Assembly (NCBI GenBank): GCA_002338655.1
Contig: DDIU01000053.1
Span: 1-64,000, forward strand
DNA from: Flammeovirgaceae bacterium UBA1842
GTDB lineage: Bacteria > Bacteroidota > Bacteroidia > Cytophagales > Cyclobacteriaceae
DNA length: 64,000 nucleotides
Direction of reading: 5' to 3'
A program made the translations under genes and the position numbers. The notes beneath the pieces were generated by a model, which was not told where the DNA came from, did not search any database, and worked only from the letters and a program-made list of their open reading frames with translations. How positions within the stretch are numbered: the stretch's first letter is position 1; every line of letters starts with the position of its first letter. Positions 62,814 through 64,000 of the stretch are shown here, piece after piece.

Positions 62814-63105
62814 ATTTAGATTAACGAATAGAGCCGTTGAGGATTTAGCGAAAATTTGGAATTATACTTTTGAGGGTTGGTCTGAAAATCAAGCAGATAG
62901 GTATTATGAGCAACTGATTTCAAGCTGTCAAGAAATTGCTGACAATCCTCAATTAGGAAAAAACTATGAAGGAGTTGCTCAAAGCTTGCTAGGAATGAAA
63001 ACAAATCGACATATCATTTTCTATAGAACATTAAATAAAGATTACGTTGAAATCACAAGAATTTTACACGAGAGAATGGATTTAAAAAAGAGAATAAAAG
63101 AATAA
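62806..63105 (+). CDS. ParE/RelE-family toxin
   Basis: 99 aa. The ParE-type pattern is clear: LTNRAVEDLAKIWNYTFEGW at the N-terminus, QADRYYEQLISSCQEIADNPQLGK in the middle and RHIIFYRT..YVEITRILHERMD at the end. ParE toxins poison DNA gyrase; RelE relatives cleave mRNA, and the sequence alone favours ParE. Neutralised by the ParD-like protein encoded just before it (8-nt overlap). A terminator follows at 63198-63227. Confidence 0.9.
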   Translation: MAEFRLTNRAVEDLAKIWNYTFEGWSENQADRYYEQLISSCQEIADNPQLGKNYEGVAQSLLGMKTNRHIIFYRTLNKDYVEITRILHERMDLKKRIKE

Positions 63106-63197
63106 AAACACCACACTGAAAATAGTAAATGGGAATCAGTGAATTTAATACAAAACGTTGAAATCAAGCCGAGTCTTTCTTAAACTACATACCATAA

Positions 63198-63227
63198 AGA
63201 GTGTCACCACATGGCACTCTTTTTTTT
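63198..63227 (+). terminator. intrinsic terminator after toxin-antitoxin operon
   Basis: Stem AGAGTGTC / GGCACTCT (one G-T pair), 7-nt loop, followed by seven T. It lies 93 nt after the toxin stop codon. The rest of the 319-bp gap to the next gene is AT-rich and I see no gene in it. Confidence 0.85.
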
Positions 63228-63424
63228 ATTGCTATTTTTTTTTGTTAGTGTCTGGTAATCAGATTTTTATAGAATCTACTCGAGTAACTCAATCATTTTA
63301 AGACCTATTTTATTATAAATAAAGACGGATAATTTTATATAATAGATTAGATTCACCAGAATTAATATAATATACCAACACCTTAGATACTGATAGTAGG
63401 GTGTTATGAGCAAAAGACTATAAT

Positions 63425-64000
63425 ATGAATAAAATTTTTACCCTTGCCATTGCCCTTCTTGTCTCTATTGGATCATACGCACAAACTAAAATTGGAATTG
63501 AATTTTCTTTTCTTGGTACCAATAGCAATGTTATAGTTCCAGGCTTATTTTCCTCGACATTTGACCAAGTTGAATCAGGGAATGGTAGTGATATTGGAAT
63601 TGGGATTGATGTAGGTATCAACGAAAAAATATCATTTCGAGGAGGTTTTAGGTATTGGAAATGGCCTTTTATCCCAACAGTCAATGGTGAAATAGATAAT
63701 AAAGAGGTCAAAGCCACAGAAACTGGAAAGCTACACTATTATGGTATCTACTTAAGACTTGACAGAACATGGGATTACTTTTTCATAACTGGCGGATTCG
63801 ATATATCCTTTGCCAATAAATTCAAAAATGATTTGGTAATTAGAGATGATCAGGGTTCTATCATTTTAACAGAAAATGATAGAGAAGAATCAATACTAAC
63901 TGACAAGTTTAAAAATCAATTTAATTTGGTCTTAGGTTTTGGTCCTTCTATTCCTATCGGAGATTCATTTAAAGTAAAAGGTACGCTAGCCGTAGTGGTT
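63425..64000 (+). CDS. outer membrane beta-barrel protein, 3' end cut by window
   Basis: 192 codons of an open frame starting at ATG 63425 and running off the window end. Signal peptide MNKIFTLAIALLVSIGSYAQ. The visible mature part has alternating hydrophobic/aromatic strands separated by charged turns (GIGIDVGINEKISFRGGFRYW, YYGIYLRLDRTW, NLVLGFGPSIPIG), as in small porin- or PorT-like outer-membrane barrels of Bacteroidota. The strand count cannot be completed here. Confidence 0.75.
   Translation, partial: MNKIFTLAIALLVSIGSYAQTKIGIEFSFLGTNSNVIVPGLFSSTFDQVESGNGSDIGIGIDVGINEKISFRGGFRYWKWPFIPTVNGEIDNKEVKATETGKLHYYGIYLRLDRTWDYFFITGGFDISFANKFKNDLVIRDDQGSIILTENDREESILTDKFKNQFNLVLGFGPSIPIGDSFKVKGTLAVVV

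Noticed and set aside
1..64000. tRNA, rRNA, riboswitch or transposase genes
   Set aside because: None recognised on reading both strands; a covariance-model search would be needed to exclude small RNAs.

Overview
The window looks like a chromosomal segment of a member of the Bacteroidota, most likely Cytophagales-like. The grounds are a flexirubin/aryl-polyene pigment cluster whose tyrosine ammonia-lyase closely resembles the Flavobacterium johnsoniae enzyme, Bacteroidota-specific small families (HYC_CC_PP type, DUF6660 type), promoter boxes of the TAnnTTTG type, and 7-bp tandem arrays around a four-helix-bundle gene. No rRNA, tRNA, CRISPR array, transposase or phage gene was recognised. The exact genus cannot be read from the sequence.

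Layout. (1) 0.2-4.4 kb: an unknown cytoplasmic protein, a lipoprotein, a PAS-LuxR regulator and a divergent cytochrome P450. (2) 4.4-16.5 kb, minus strand: a copper/silver island with two small proteins, CopA-type ATPase, an AraC regulator with a CxxC metal-binding-like N-terminus, DUF3347 proteins and a CusC-CusB-CusA RND system. A four-helix-bundle gene flanked by inverted 7-bp repeat arrays sits between cusA and cusC. (3) 16.5-27 kb, plus strand: a divalent-cation (Zn/Cd/Co) island with a CzcA transporter fused to its outer-membrane factor, a CzcB-like adaptor, a PII-like protein, a YceI-like protein, a Fur-family regulator and a ZntA/CadA-type ATPase. (4) 27-54 kb, almost all minus strand: a flexirubin/aryl-polyene cluster with tyrosine ammonia-lyase, CoA-ligase-like enzyme, AcpS, two acyl carrier proteins, five ketosynthase-like proteins, ketoreductase, hot-dog dehydratase and thioesterase proteins, halogenase-like flavoprotein, methyltransferase, desaturase-like oxidoreductase, acyltransferases, LolA-like carrier and an MMPL exporter fused to an acyltransferase and a methyltransferase. 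(5) 54-58 kb: a sulfur module (TauE/SafE exporter, metallo-beta-lactamase-rhodanese protein, Crp-type regulator). (6) 58-64 kb: a PIG-L deacetylase / small membrane protein / sodium symporter operon, a ParD-ParE toxin-antitoxin pair with a readable promoter and operator, and the start of an outer-membrane barrel protein cut by the window edge.

How they work together. The two metal islands are back to back and diverge near 16.5-16.9 kb. The pigment cluster is split by hairpin terminators (43.74 kb and 26.99 kb) into at least two minus-strand units, plus one divergent halogenase-like gene. TAL would supply p-coumarate, the ligase-like protein would activate it, KS/KR/DH proteins with ACPs would build the polyene, tailoring enzymes would modify the head group, and the LolA/MMPL/acyltransferase proteins would carry the product to the outer membrane. 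The dialkylresorcinol genes (darA, darB) needed for a true flexirubin ester are not in the window.

The most unusual structure is the pair of inverted heptad arrays around the four-helix-bundle gene. One of them encodes the signal peptide of the CusC-like protein.
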